This document shows positions 8,584-16,192 of a stretch of 64,000 nt of DNA, piece after piece. Under the pieces are notes generated by a model. It was given only the letters and a program-made list of their open reading frames with translations, was not told the DNA's origin and ran no database searches. How positions within the stretch are numbered: position 1 is the stretch's first letter; each line of letters begins with the position of its first letter. A program made the translations under genes and the position numbers. The stretch lies in contig CAXXLS010000017.1 of NCBI GenBank assembly GCA_963677135.2, positions 434,001 through 498,000 of the forward strand, read 5' to 3'. Source of the DNA: Seleniibacterium sp963677135. GTDB lineage: Bacteria; Desulfobacterota; Desulfuromonadia; Desulfuromonadales; Geopsychrobacteraceae.

Positions 8584-8753
8584 GGTGATCCTCCGCGCGG
8601 GCGTCATTTGATTGACGCAAGCCTAGCATGTTGCCGACATGACAGCAACATGAATGATCTCCGGTAGTTGTCAAGGTTGACTTAATATCATTGATAAATC
8701 TTAAAAAAGATATTATTTTCTATAGTTACCAATCGTTTGCCATGAGAGTGAAA

Positions 8754-9416
8754 ATGTTAAGCGCAGCTATGGACACCGTTAATACTGCCAGTACGGTCAT
8801 GACCAACACCCCTGTCAGCAACGATGCAGAGGTGGAGGACGCTGGAAGAAGTCGGTCTCAGCCGCAGGTGAGAACCGAAGCCGGGCAAAAGACGACCAAC
8901 CCGGACGGCAGCCAGAAGGACAGCCTGGAGTTGAGCAGGGAGGCGCAGGAAATCCGCGATCTGCAACTGCGGGACAAGGAGGTCCGCGCTCATGAGGCCG
9001 CTCATGCGGCAACCGGCGGTCAATATGCCGGTTCTCCGAGCTATTCTTTTGAAAAGGGTCCAGACGGCAAAACCTATGCAACCGAAGGCGAGGTACGCAT
9101 TGACATCTCGCCGGTCAGCGGTGATCCGGAAGCAACGCTGCAGAAGGCCAACCAGGTCAGAGCTGCGGCCCTTGCTCCTGCGGAACCCAGTTCCCAGGAT
9201 ATGAAAGTCGCACAGAAAGCCCAACTTATGGCCGCCAGGGCCCGACAGGAACTCTCCAGCTCCCAGACCGACTCAGAGGATGCCGAGCTCACGGAAGCGG
9301 CCGCTGAGAATTCCGATCCCGACCGCAGCTCCTCGGTTGAAAACCGTGACAGTTCCGCTTATTCTGCTTATGCAGGTGATATCTCCGGTTTCATTTCTCT
9401 GAATATTTATACCTGA
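8754..9416 (+). CDS. SprA-related putative metalloprotease-like protein
   Basis: About 220 residues. The middle (about residues 75-135) contains RAHEAAHAATGGQYAG and a GPDGKTYATEGEVRIDISP segment, the signature of the SprA-related family. HEAAH resembles an HExxH zinc site. The flanks are low-complexity, Gln/Ser/Glu-rich and probably disordered. There is no clear signal peptide. The start is uncertain: ATG 8754 has only a weak GAGAG upstream, and ATG 8742 or 8769 are possible. The function of the family is not established; proteolysis is only inferred from the motif. Confidence 0.7.
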   Translation: MLSAAMDTVNTASTVMTNTPVSNDAEVEDAGRSRSQPQVRTEAGQKTTNPDGSQKDSLELSREAQEIRDLQLRDKEVRAHEAAHAATGGQYAGSPSYSFEKGPDGKTYATEGEVRIDISPVSGDPEATLQKANQVRAAALAPAEPSSQDMKVAQKAQLMAARARQELSSSQTDSEDAELTEAAAENSDPDRSSSVENRDSSAYSAYAGDISGFISLNIYT

Positions 9417-9743
9417 GTCTTATTCTTTAATCCCACATCGTCACTTTCACATCGTTTTTTCTCTGCCTGATTTCCTTTCTTGTCAAACGACCGCCTTTGT
9501 AAGTGTCCCCTGCCCGTGCACCCGCGTGTCGAGGGGTCTGAATTCGCCCGAGACAGGCGTTTTTTAGCAAGACTGAAAAAGTAGAACAATGTTTTGCTTG
9601 ACACGGTATGTGATTTTTTGATTATATTGATATCCATATTTCTAAAATACTATTAAATAAGTGAGAAGAGTTTTCGTTATATGAAGCCTTGATGATTAGG
9701 GATCTAGTTCACGCTCTGCCTTTTATATGGAGGACTGCCGAAA
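9417..9743 (+). other. Intergenic region upstream of pyruvate carboxylase
   Basis: 327 bp without a gene. The only signals I see are the promoter at 9598-9628 and the GGAGG ribosome-binding site of pyc near 9730. Confidence 0.5.
9598..9628 (+). promoter_or_regulatory. Promoter for pyruvate carboxylase
   Basis: TTGACA (9598-9603) followed 18-19 bp later by TTATAT / TATATT (9622-9628). The mRNA leader would be about 110 nt. Confidence 0.6.
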
Positions 9744-12700
9744 ATGGTAAATCGACGTTTTAAAAGAGTGATGGCTGCCAACCGCGGGGAGATAGCTATT
9801 CGGATTTTCAGGGCCTGCACCGAGCTGGGGATAGCCACTGTTGCCATTTATTCGGAACAGGACCGGTTGTCGCTGCATCGCTACAAAGCCGACGAAGCCT
9901 ATCTGGTCGGCAAAGGGAAGGGGCCTATCGAAGCCTATCTCGGTATTGAGGAAATCATCGATCTGGCCAGAAAGAAGAATGTCGACGCCATTCATCCGGG
10001 ATATGGGTTTCTGTCCGAAAATGCCGATTTCGCCGAAGCGTGCGAACGGGCCGGTATCGTTTTTATCGGGCCGACTCCCGACATTCAAAGGCGTCTTGGC
10101 AACAAGGTCTCCGGACGTCAGGTTGCGATTTCCGCGGGGGTTCCCATCGTCCCCGGTACGGAAGAACCGATTCGCAGCGAGGAAGAGGCCCTGATTTTTG
10201 CCAAATCCGCCGGCTACCCCATCATTGTCAAAGCCAGTGCCGGCGGAGGGGGGCGCGGCATGAGGGTGGTTCACAGCCAGAAAGAACTTCTTGAAGGCAT
10301 GAAGAGCGCGGCATCGGAGGCCAAGGCGGCTTTCGGTGATGCGACCATCTTCCTGGAAAAATATATTGAAAATCCCAAGCATGTCGAAGTCCAGATCGTT
10401 GGCGACAAGCATGGCAACCTGGTTCATTTTTTTGAGCGCGATTGTTCCATTCAAAGGCGTCATCAGAAAGTGATCGAGATCGCTCCGTCGCTTTACCTAA
10501 CCCGAAAAAAACGGGACGAATTGTGCCGCTACGCCCTTAACATCGGTCAGGCCGTCAACTATATCAACGCGGGCACCGTCGAATTTCTCATGGACAAGGA
10601 TGAGAATTTCTATTTCATCGAAGTCAATCCCAGGATTCAGGTCGAACATACGGTCACCGAGCTGGTGACCATGCGCAACCTGGTCCAGATGCAGATTCGC
10701 GTGGCTGAAGGGTGGCGTCTTGACGATCCGGAGATCGGCATAAAAAGTCAGAAAGATATCGAGCTGCGGGGGTATGCGATCCAGTCCCGGGTGACCACCG
10801 AAGATCCCGCCAATAATTTCGCTCCGGATTTCGGAACGATCAAGGCCTATCGCACGGCAGCCGGGTTCGGTGTGCGGCTTGATGCCGCAGCCGGATATGC
10901 CGGCGCGCAGATAACGCCTCATTACGATTCTCTGCTGGTCAAGATTTCCACCTGGGGACTGACCTTTGCCGATGCCGCACGGACCATGCATCGGTCCCTG
11001 CAGGAGTTCCGCATTCGTGGCGTCAAGACCAATATCGGCTTTCTCGAGAAAGTAATGACCCACCCGGTGTTCCTAAAGGGGACGTGTGATACCTCGTTTC
11101 TTGATAGCCATCCCGAAGTTTTTGACATGCGGATCAAGAAGGATCGTGCTAATAAAATCCTGAATTATATCGGGGATGTGACCGTCAACGGTTTTCCCGG
11201 GATCGCTTCGGAAAAGGCCCTTCATTTCGCCGACTTGCGGGAACCGCAGATTCCTGAAATATCTTATGGTCGGCAGCATCCCCGGGGGACCAGGGATATT
11301 CTCAGGGAAAAAGGGCCGGAGGGGCTGGCGCAGTGGGCCCGAGACCAGAAGCGGCTGCTGGTCACTGATACGACCATGCGGGATGCCCATCAGTCCCTGG
11401 TCGCTACCCGCTTCAGAACCTACGACCTGGACCGGATCGCCGAGGCGACAGCTCATCTCGGCGGTGGGTTGTTCTCTCTGGAAATGTGGGGCGGGGCGAC
11501 CTTTGACGTGGCCATGCGCTTTTTGCGGGAAGATCCCTGGGAGAGACTCGACCGGCTGCGCGCCAAGATCCCGAATATCCTGTTTCAGATGTTGCTGCGC
11601 GGTTCCAATGCCGTCGGCTATACCAATTATCCTGACAATGTTGTCCAGGAATTTGTCGCCAGGGCGGCACAAAGCGGTATCGATGTCTTCAGGGTGTTTG
11701 ATTCCCTGAACTGGACCAGGGGGATGCAGGTCGCCATGGAGGCGGTCCGTAAAAATGAGGCTATCTGCGAAGCTGCAATCTGTTATACGGGGGATATTCT
11801 CGATCCCAAACGTGACAAGTATCCTTTGACTTATTATGTCGCCATGGCCAGGGAACTCGAAAAAATGGGCGCTCATATCCTGGCGATCAAGGATATGGCG
11901 GGTCTGATCAAGCCCTTTGCCGCAGAAAAACTGGTCAAGGCGTTGAAAAACGAGATCGCTTTGCCGATTCATCTGCACACCCATGATACCTCGAGCAACG
12001 GCAGTGCCATGTACCTGCAGGCGACCCAGGCCGGATGCGATATCGTCGATCTGGCTCTGTCGTCGGTTTCCGGGTTGACGGCCCAGCCCAACATGAATGC
12101 ACTTCTGGCTGCTCTGGAGGGGACGATCTGGGATCCTCAGCTTGATCTGGAAGGGCTGCAGAAACTTGCCAACTACTGGGAAACCTGTCGGACCTACTAC
12201 GCGCCCTTTGAATCGGAACTCAGAAGCGGAACGGCTGAAGTCTACCATCATGAAATCCCAGGCGGGCAATATTCAAACTACAAGCCTCAGGTTGAAGGGT
12301 TGGGGCTGGGGCATCGCTGGGAAGAGTGCAAGCAGATGTACCGCAAGGTCAACGATATGTTCGGCGATCTTGTCAAGGTGACTCCCTCGTCGAAAATTGT
12401 CGGAGACATGGCCATGTTCATGGTCCGGAACAATCTTGAGCCTGAGGACGTTTTCAGCAGGGGGAGGGAACTGACCTTTCCCCAGGGGGTTGTCGATTTT
12501 TTCAAGGGGATGATCGGCCAGCCGTATGGGGGGTTCCCTGAAAAACTCCAGGGAGTGATTTTGAAAGAGGAGCGCCCTCTGACCTGCCGACCCGGTGAGT
12601 TGCTTGAACCTGTGAATTTTGCAACCAAAAAGGCCGATGTCGAAAAGAAAGTCGGCCACCCTATCAGTGAACGTGACGTCTTGTCCGCCGTCCTTTACCC

Positions 12701-13196
12701 TGGGGTCTTTGAAGAATTCGACCGTTTCCGGCAGGACCACAGCGATACCTCGGTGTTGCCGACACCCGTTTTCTTCTATGGTCTCGACATCGGAGACGAG
12801 GTGACTGTCGAAATCGAGGAGGGGAAGACTTTGATCGTCAAACTCAATGCCGTTGGCAGGGTGAGGGAGGACGGCACCCGGCATATCTATTTCGAACTCA
12901 ACGGCGAACCGCGCAGCGCCACGATCAAGGATCTTTCGGTGCCGCTTGAGGAAAGCAGTCATGTCAAGGCTGACCCCGATAACGGTCATGAAATCGGCGC
13001 ACCGATGCCGGGAAAAATTTTCAAGATGATGGTGGCTGTCGGTGATGCCGTTTCGGAAGGGGATGTCCTGCTGGTCACCGAGGCCATGAAGATGGAGACT
13101 AACGTCAAAGCGCAGAAATCAGGCGTCGTCAGTAGGATTCTTTTTGATGAGGGAGCCCAGGTCGAGCAGGGTGATCTGCTGGTTGTCCTGGACTGA
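9744..13196 (+). CDS. pyc: Pyruvate carboxylase (single-chain, biotin-dependent)
   Basis: 1150 residues, full length for the single-polypeptide enzyme, which makes oxaloacetate from pyruvate, bicarbonate and ATP. The N-terminal biotin carboxylase (1-450) has the glycine loop ASAGGGGRGM, ERDCSIQRRHQKVIE and EVNPRIQVEHTVTE. The carboxyltransferase TIM barrel (about 525-830) has DTTMRDAHQSLVATR, with metal-ligand motifs LHTHDTS. The biotin carrier domain ends the protein with EAMKMET, biotinyl lysine K1116. GGAGG precedes the ATG. It is monocistronic and has its own promoter. It likely serves anaplerosis and gluconeogenesis from acetate in this type of organism. Confidence 0.97.
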   Translation: MVNRRFKRVMAANRGEIAIRIFRACTELGIATVAIYSEQDRLSLHRYKADEAYLVGKGKGPIEAYLGIEEIIDLARKKNVDAIHPGYGFLSENADFAEACERAGIVFIGPTPDIQRRLGNKVSGRQVAISAGVPIVPGTEEPIRSEEEALIFAKSAGYPIIVKASAGGGGRGMRVVHSQKELLEGMKSAASEAKAAFGDATIFLEKYIENPKHVEVQIVGDKHGNLVHFFERDCSIQRRHQKVIEIAPSLYLTRKKRDELCRYALNIGQAVNYINAGTVEFLMDKDENFYFIEVNPRIQVEHTVTELVTMRNLVQMQIRVAEGWRLDDPEIGIKSQKDIELRGYAIQSRVTTEDPANNFAPDFGTIKAYRTAAGFGVRLDAAAGYAGAQITPHYDSLLVKISTWGLTFADAARTMHRSLQEFRIRGVKTNIGFLEKVMTHPVFLKGTCDTSFLDSHPEVFDMRIKKDRANKILNYIGDVTVNGFPGIASEKALHFADLREPQIPEISYGRQHPRGTRDILREKGPEGLAQWARDQKRLLVTDTTMRDAHQSLVATRFRTYDLDRIAEATAHLGGGLFSLEMWGGATFDVAMRFLREDPWERLDRLRAKIPNILFQMLLRGSNAVGYTNYPDNVVQEFVARAAQSGIDVFRVFDSLNWTRGMQVAMEAVRKNEAICEAAICYTGDILDPKRDKYPLTYYVAMARELEKMGAHILAIKDMAGLIKPFAAEKLVKALKNEIALPIHLHTHDTSSNGSAMYLQATQAGCDIVDLALSSVSGLTAQPNMNALLAALEGTIWDPQLDLEGLQKLANYWETCRTYYAPFESELRSGTAEVYHHEIPGGQYSNYKPQVEGLGLGHRWEECKQMYRKVNDMFGDLVKVTPSSKIVGDMAMFMVRNNLEPEDVFSRGRELTFPQGVVDFFKGMIGQPYGGFPEKLQGVILKEERPLTCRPGELLEPVNFATKKADVEKKVGHPISERDVLSAVLYPGVFEEFDRFRQDHSDTSVLPTPVFFYGLDIGDEVTVEIEEGKTLIVKLNAVGRVREDGTRHIYFELNGEPRSATIKDLSVPLEESSHVKADPDNGHEIGAPMPGKIFKMMVAVGDAVSEGDVLLVTEAMKMETNVKAQKSGVVSRILFDEGAQVEQGDLLVVLD

Positions 13197-13221
13197 TCTT
13201 TTCGGAAGCTTCAAGACTCAC

Positions 13222-13253
13222 GAAGCACCGCCAGCAGAAGCGGTCGGTGCTTC
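13222..13253. terminator. Hairpin between convergent pyc and ptsP
   Basis: GAAGCACCG (13222-13230) pairs with CGGTGCTTC (13245-13253), extended outside by CTCAC/GTGAG. No T-run. It separates two convergent genes. Confidence 0.5.
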
Positions 13254-13289
13254 AGTGTGAGCTGTTGATCACAGAAAAGGCAGTGGGGG

Positions 13290-15635
13290 CTAGTGGATGC
13301 GTCCCTTTTTGTAGAGTTCCGCAATGTAGTCCTCGATAATCGTGCGAATGTCCTTGCTGTGGGCTTTTTTCAGAAACGTTTCAGCAAGTATCTCAACTTC
13401 CGCCGAATCGACCCAGCCGAGAAACTTTTTTAGCTGTGGAATGTAGGGCGCTGACAGGGAAAATTCATGAATCCCCAGGCCGATCAGGGCGACAAGGCAT
13501 ACGGGATCGGTGGCCATCTCGCCGCATACGCACAACTTGATGTCGTTATCGCGGGCCGTCCTGGCCAGCTCTTCAATGGAGAGCAGCACGGCCGGATGGA
13601 GCGGGTCGTAATAATTTTCAACCCGAGGGTTGGAACGGTCGGCCGCCAGCAGATACTGAATGAGGTCATTGGTCCCGAGAGCGAAAAAATCGACTTCTTT
13701 GGCAAGGTGGGGAGCCAGTCTCACCGCCGCCGGAACTTCGATCATGGCGCCAATGGGAACATCGTAGCTGAAGGGAATGCCTTCTTTTGTCAGTTGCTCC
13801 CGGGCGGCCGCAACGATGTCCTTGCAGGCGGCGATTTCATCGATGTTTGAAATCATCGGAAACAGCAGCCGGACCTGACCGTGAGTCGCAGCCATCAGAA
13901 TGGCTTCTATCTGGGTTTGAAAAATTTCACGATTGTCGAGGCTGACCCGAACGGAACGCCAGCCCATGAAGGGGTTGTCTTCTTTCGGGGGCGAAAAATA
14001 AGGCAGCGACTTGTCTCCACCGATATCGAGGGTCCGGATTGTGACCAGTTGTCCGGCGAATTCTTCAACGACCTTTTTGTACAACAGGTACTGATCGTTC
14101 CGGTTGGGAAAGCCGCTGCGGGCCATATAGGGGAACTCGGTACGATACAGGCCGACACCCTCGGCGCCATGCAGTTTGGCGACTCCGACATCGCTGACCA
14201 GGCCGATGTTAGCCCGTAGAAAGATGCGCCGCTTGTCGCGAGTCATCGCCTCGACGCTGCGCAGTTCGCTGAGTTTCTCGCGCTCCAGCTGACGGTCATG
14301 TTCGAGCCGGTTGTATTCGTCGATGATCGCCTGGGACGGATTCTGGTAGACGTGACCGGTATTGGCATCAAGGATCAGCGGAGTGTCCGGTTCAATGCTG
14401 CTGACCGCTCCTTTGACGCCGATCAGGGCCGGAATGCCCAGGGCTTTGGCCATGATCACGGAATGGGAATTGGATTCGTGGGATTCGATGATCATGCCCT
14501 TGATCAGGTTGTGATCAAGAACCGCCATGTCCGAGGGGAGAAGACGCTTGGCCACCAGGATTCCCTCGTGGTTGAGGTGGAGCCCTTCGGTCTCTTTGCC
14601 CATCAGGTTGGCAAGCAGCCTCTTGCCGATGTCTTCCATGTCGGCGGCGCGTTCGCGCAGGTAGGGATCTTCCATCTGACTGAAAGCTTCCAGGTAGTTG
14701 CCGATCACTTTTTTCAGGGCGTAGGGAGCGCTGTGCTGAGCGTCAATCAATTTGTAGAGTTTTTCGATGAAGCCGCGATCTTCCAGGATCATCAGGTGGG
14801 TATGGAAAATAGCGGCGTCTTCCTGGGTCAACTGCTCAGCGACGCGCTTCTCCAGGTAGAGAGTCTGAATACGGGTTTTGCGTAACGCTTCATCAAGATT
14901 TTTCCGTTCTGAAGCGGCATCAATCTGACATTCGTCGATAACATCGGCAAACCCAAATTGCTGATCGATAACGTTGGCCGGACCGCTGACCACACCGGGA
15001 TAAGCTGTTTGGCCAATCAGTATCCCTCCTGGTCTGATGACGGGTCTTTCTTCCCGGGAGAGGTCGGTATCTGCCTCCTTCGGATGAGGCAGCTGGTATT
15101 TGTGAATGGCGTCGAGCAGCCTGGCGTTGACGACGATAGACGTGACCTGGAACGCAATGGTTGTCAGGGTGGCCAGTTCTTCTTCACTGAAGACATGGGG
15201 TTGCCTGGTCTGGATAACAAGCACGCCGATAGACTGGTTGCGGTCGAAAAGGGGGATGCCGACAAAGGTGTGGAACTGTTCTTCCCCGGTTTCGGAAAAA
15301 TAGCGATAGTGAGGGTGGTTCTGGGGTTCCTGAACAGCCATGACCCGTCTATTTTCCGCGGTTTTTCCGGTCAGACCTTCGCCGATCTGAAGGCTGACCT
15401 TGCCGATGGCCGCCTTATCGAGACCTTTGGTAGCCCGCAGGGTCAAGGTTTTCTGGTCGTCTTCCAGCAGGTAAAGGGAGCAGACATCGGATTGCGCCCG
15501 CTGGGCCACCAGATCCACGATATTCGTAATGGTTTCGGTCAGGTCGTGGGATTGGAGAATAATCGCGCTGATGTCCTGCAATGTGCTGAGCCCCAACGAC
15601 ACATCGTTATTCTTTTCGGAATTTTTGGAAATCAT
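13290..15635 (-). CDS. ptsP: PTS-Ntr phosphoenolpyruvate-protein phosphotransferase PtsP (GAF + enzyme I)
   Basis: 781 residues from ATG 15635. The N-terminal GAF domain (about 10-165) is the sensor part typical of enzyme I-Ntr. The enzyme I part follows: swivelling phosphohistidine domain with SNSHSVIMAKALGIPAL (phospho-His in SHS) and PEP-binding barrel with GVGLYRTEFPY, LGTNDLIQYLLAADR and the active-site cysteine VCGEMATDP. It transfers phosphate from PEP to NPr, feeding regulatory IIA-Ntr rather than sugar uptake. No ptsN or ptsO gene is adjacent. The Shine-Dalgarno is weak, so the start rests on family alignment. An inverted GTGCCA/TGGCAC pair lies about 107-129 bp upstream. Confidence 0.92.
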   Translation of the reverse strand: MISKNSEKNNDVSLGLSTLQDISAIILQSHDLTETITNIVDLVAQRAQSDVCSLYLLEDDQKTLTLRATKGLDKAAIGKVSLQIGEGLTGKTAENRRVMAVQEPQNHPHYRYFSETGEEQFHTFVGIPLFDRNQSIGVLVIQTRQPHVFSEEELATLTTIAFQVTSIVVNARLLDAIHKYQLPHPKEADTDLSREERPVIRPGGILIGQTAYPGVVSGPANVIDQQFGFADVIDECQIDAASERKNLDEALRKTRIQTLYLEKRVAEQLTQEDAAIFHTHLMILEDRGFIEKLYKLIDAQHSAPYALKKVIGNYLEAFSQMEDPYLRERAADMEDIGKRLLANLMGKETEGLHLNHEGILVAKRLLPSDMAVLDHNLIKGMIIESHESNSHSVIMAKALGIPALIGVKGAVSSIEPDTPLILDANTGHVYQNPSQAIIDEYNRLEHDRQLEREKLSELRSVEAMTRDKRRIFLRANIGLVSDVGVAKLHGAEGVGLYRTEFPYMARSGFPNRNDQYLLYKKVVEEFAGQLVTIRTLDIGGDKSLPYFSPPKEDNPFMGWRSVRVSLDNREIFQTQIEAILMAATHGQVRLLFPMISNIDEIAACKDIVAAAREQLTKEGIPFSYDVPIGAMIEVPAAVRLAPHLAKEVDFFALGTNDLIQYLLAADRSNPRVENYYDPLHPAVLLSIEELARTARDNDIKLCVCGEMATDPVCLVALIGLGIHEFSLSAPYIPQLKKFLGWVDSAEVEILAETFLKKAHSKDIRTIIEDYIAELYKKGRIH

Positions 15636-15741
15636 CGTATTGACGCCGTTTAAATGGATGCAAAGTGGTTGATCGTATCGATGTGCCGGGCAGGGAATGC
15701 GTAACGAGCCTGGCTCAAGGGCAAAGACAGTGTCTTGCCAT

Positions 15742-15764
15742 GTGCCAGGTAGGAAAAGTGGCAC
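15742..15764. promoter_or_regulatory. Inverted GTGCCA-N11-TGGCAC pair upstream of ptsP
   Basis: GTGCCA at 15742-15747 and TGGCAC at 15759-15764. It uses the same half-site as the array at 16136-16190 and the palindrome at 18532-18547. Confidence 0.4.
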
Positions 15765-15899
15765 ACTCTGCCCGCGAAAGTTCTTTGCATCAATATGACA
15801 GATAATGAACTATATTAGCCTAATTACTATGGGTTTGCGAATGGTAATTGAGAAAAAAATGGCCACTTACAGAGGATGGCAAAGAGTGCCGCCGCCAAG

Positions 15900-15940
15900 A
15901 AAAAAAACACCGCCAAGGGGAGAGAGGAGCCTTGGCGGTG
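15900..15940 (-). terminator. Intrinsic terminator downstream of the hydrogenase-like regulator gene
   Basis: An 11-bp stem, CACCGCCAAGG (15908-15918) with CCTTGGCGGTG (15930-15940). Read on the minus strand it is followed by eight Ts (15907-15900). Confidence 0.8.
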
Positions 15941-16135
15941 AAAAAGGGATGTTTGAGATCCGTTCGGGCGGGAACGGGCTACTCCCTGTTACATGTCTTA
16001 TTACTAAAGCAGGGTGCGTGCCATTTTGAGAAAAAAGAACAAAAAAAAAGAACGATACTTATAAGAGGCTATAAAATAAAGGGAATGTTGATGTCCTACA
16101 GGGTGGTCCTCCGTATCGTCCTGCGCCTCAAGAGT

Positions 16136-16190
16136 GTGCCATCTGTGCCAATTGTGCCAATAAATTGTGCCATCCGTGCCACTAGTGACA
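16136..16190. repeat. Iteron-like array of GTGCCA every 9 bp (two triads)
   Basis: GTGCCA starts at 16136, 16145, 16154, then after a 13-bp step at 16167, 16176 and, as GTGACA, at 16185. Each triad is spaced 9-9 bp, and the triads are offset by 31 bp, about three helical turns. The array begins 2 bp past the stop codon of the hydrogenase-like regulator gene and is noncoding. The matching palindrome at that gene's promoter suggests a shared binding protein (inference). Confidence 0.6.
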
Positions 16191-16192
16191 CA

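Larger units (their letters stand above)
15636..16192. other. Intergenic region between ptsP and the hydrogenase-like regulator
   Basis: 557 bp without a convincing gene. It contains eight exact GTGCCA/TGGCAC hexamers (15742, 15759 inverted, 16018, 16136, 16145, 16154, 16167, 16176), a terminator at 15900-15940 and a purine-rich AT tract around 16025-16080. Confidence 0.6.

Noticed and set aside
11073..12269. 398-residue minus-strand open frame
   Set aside because: Lies wholly antisense to the conserved carboxyltransferase region of pyc, with no family resemblance.
16136..16190. Sigma-54 promoter reading of the TGGCAC copies
   Set aside because: The TGGCAC -24-like element is present, but no TTGC follows at the required 5-bp spacing in any copy; the 9-bp periodicity puts GC two bases too close.
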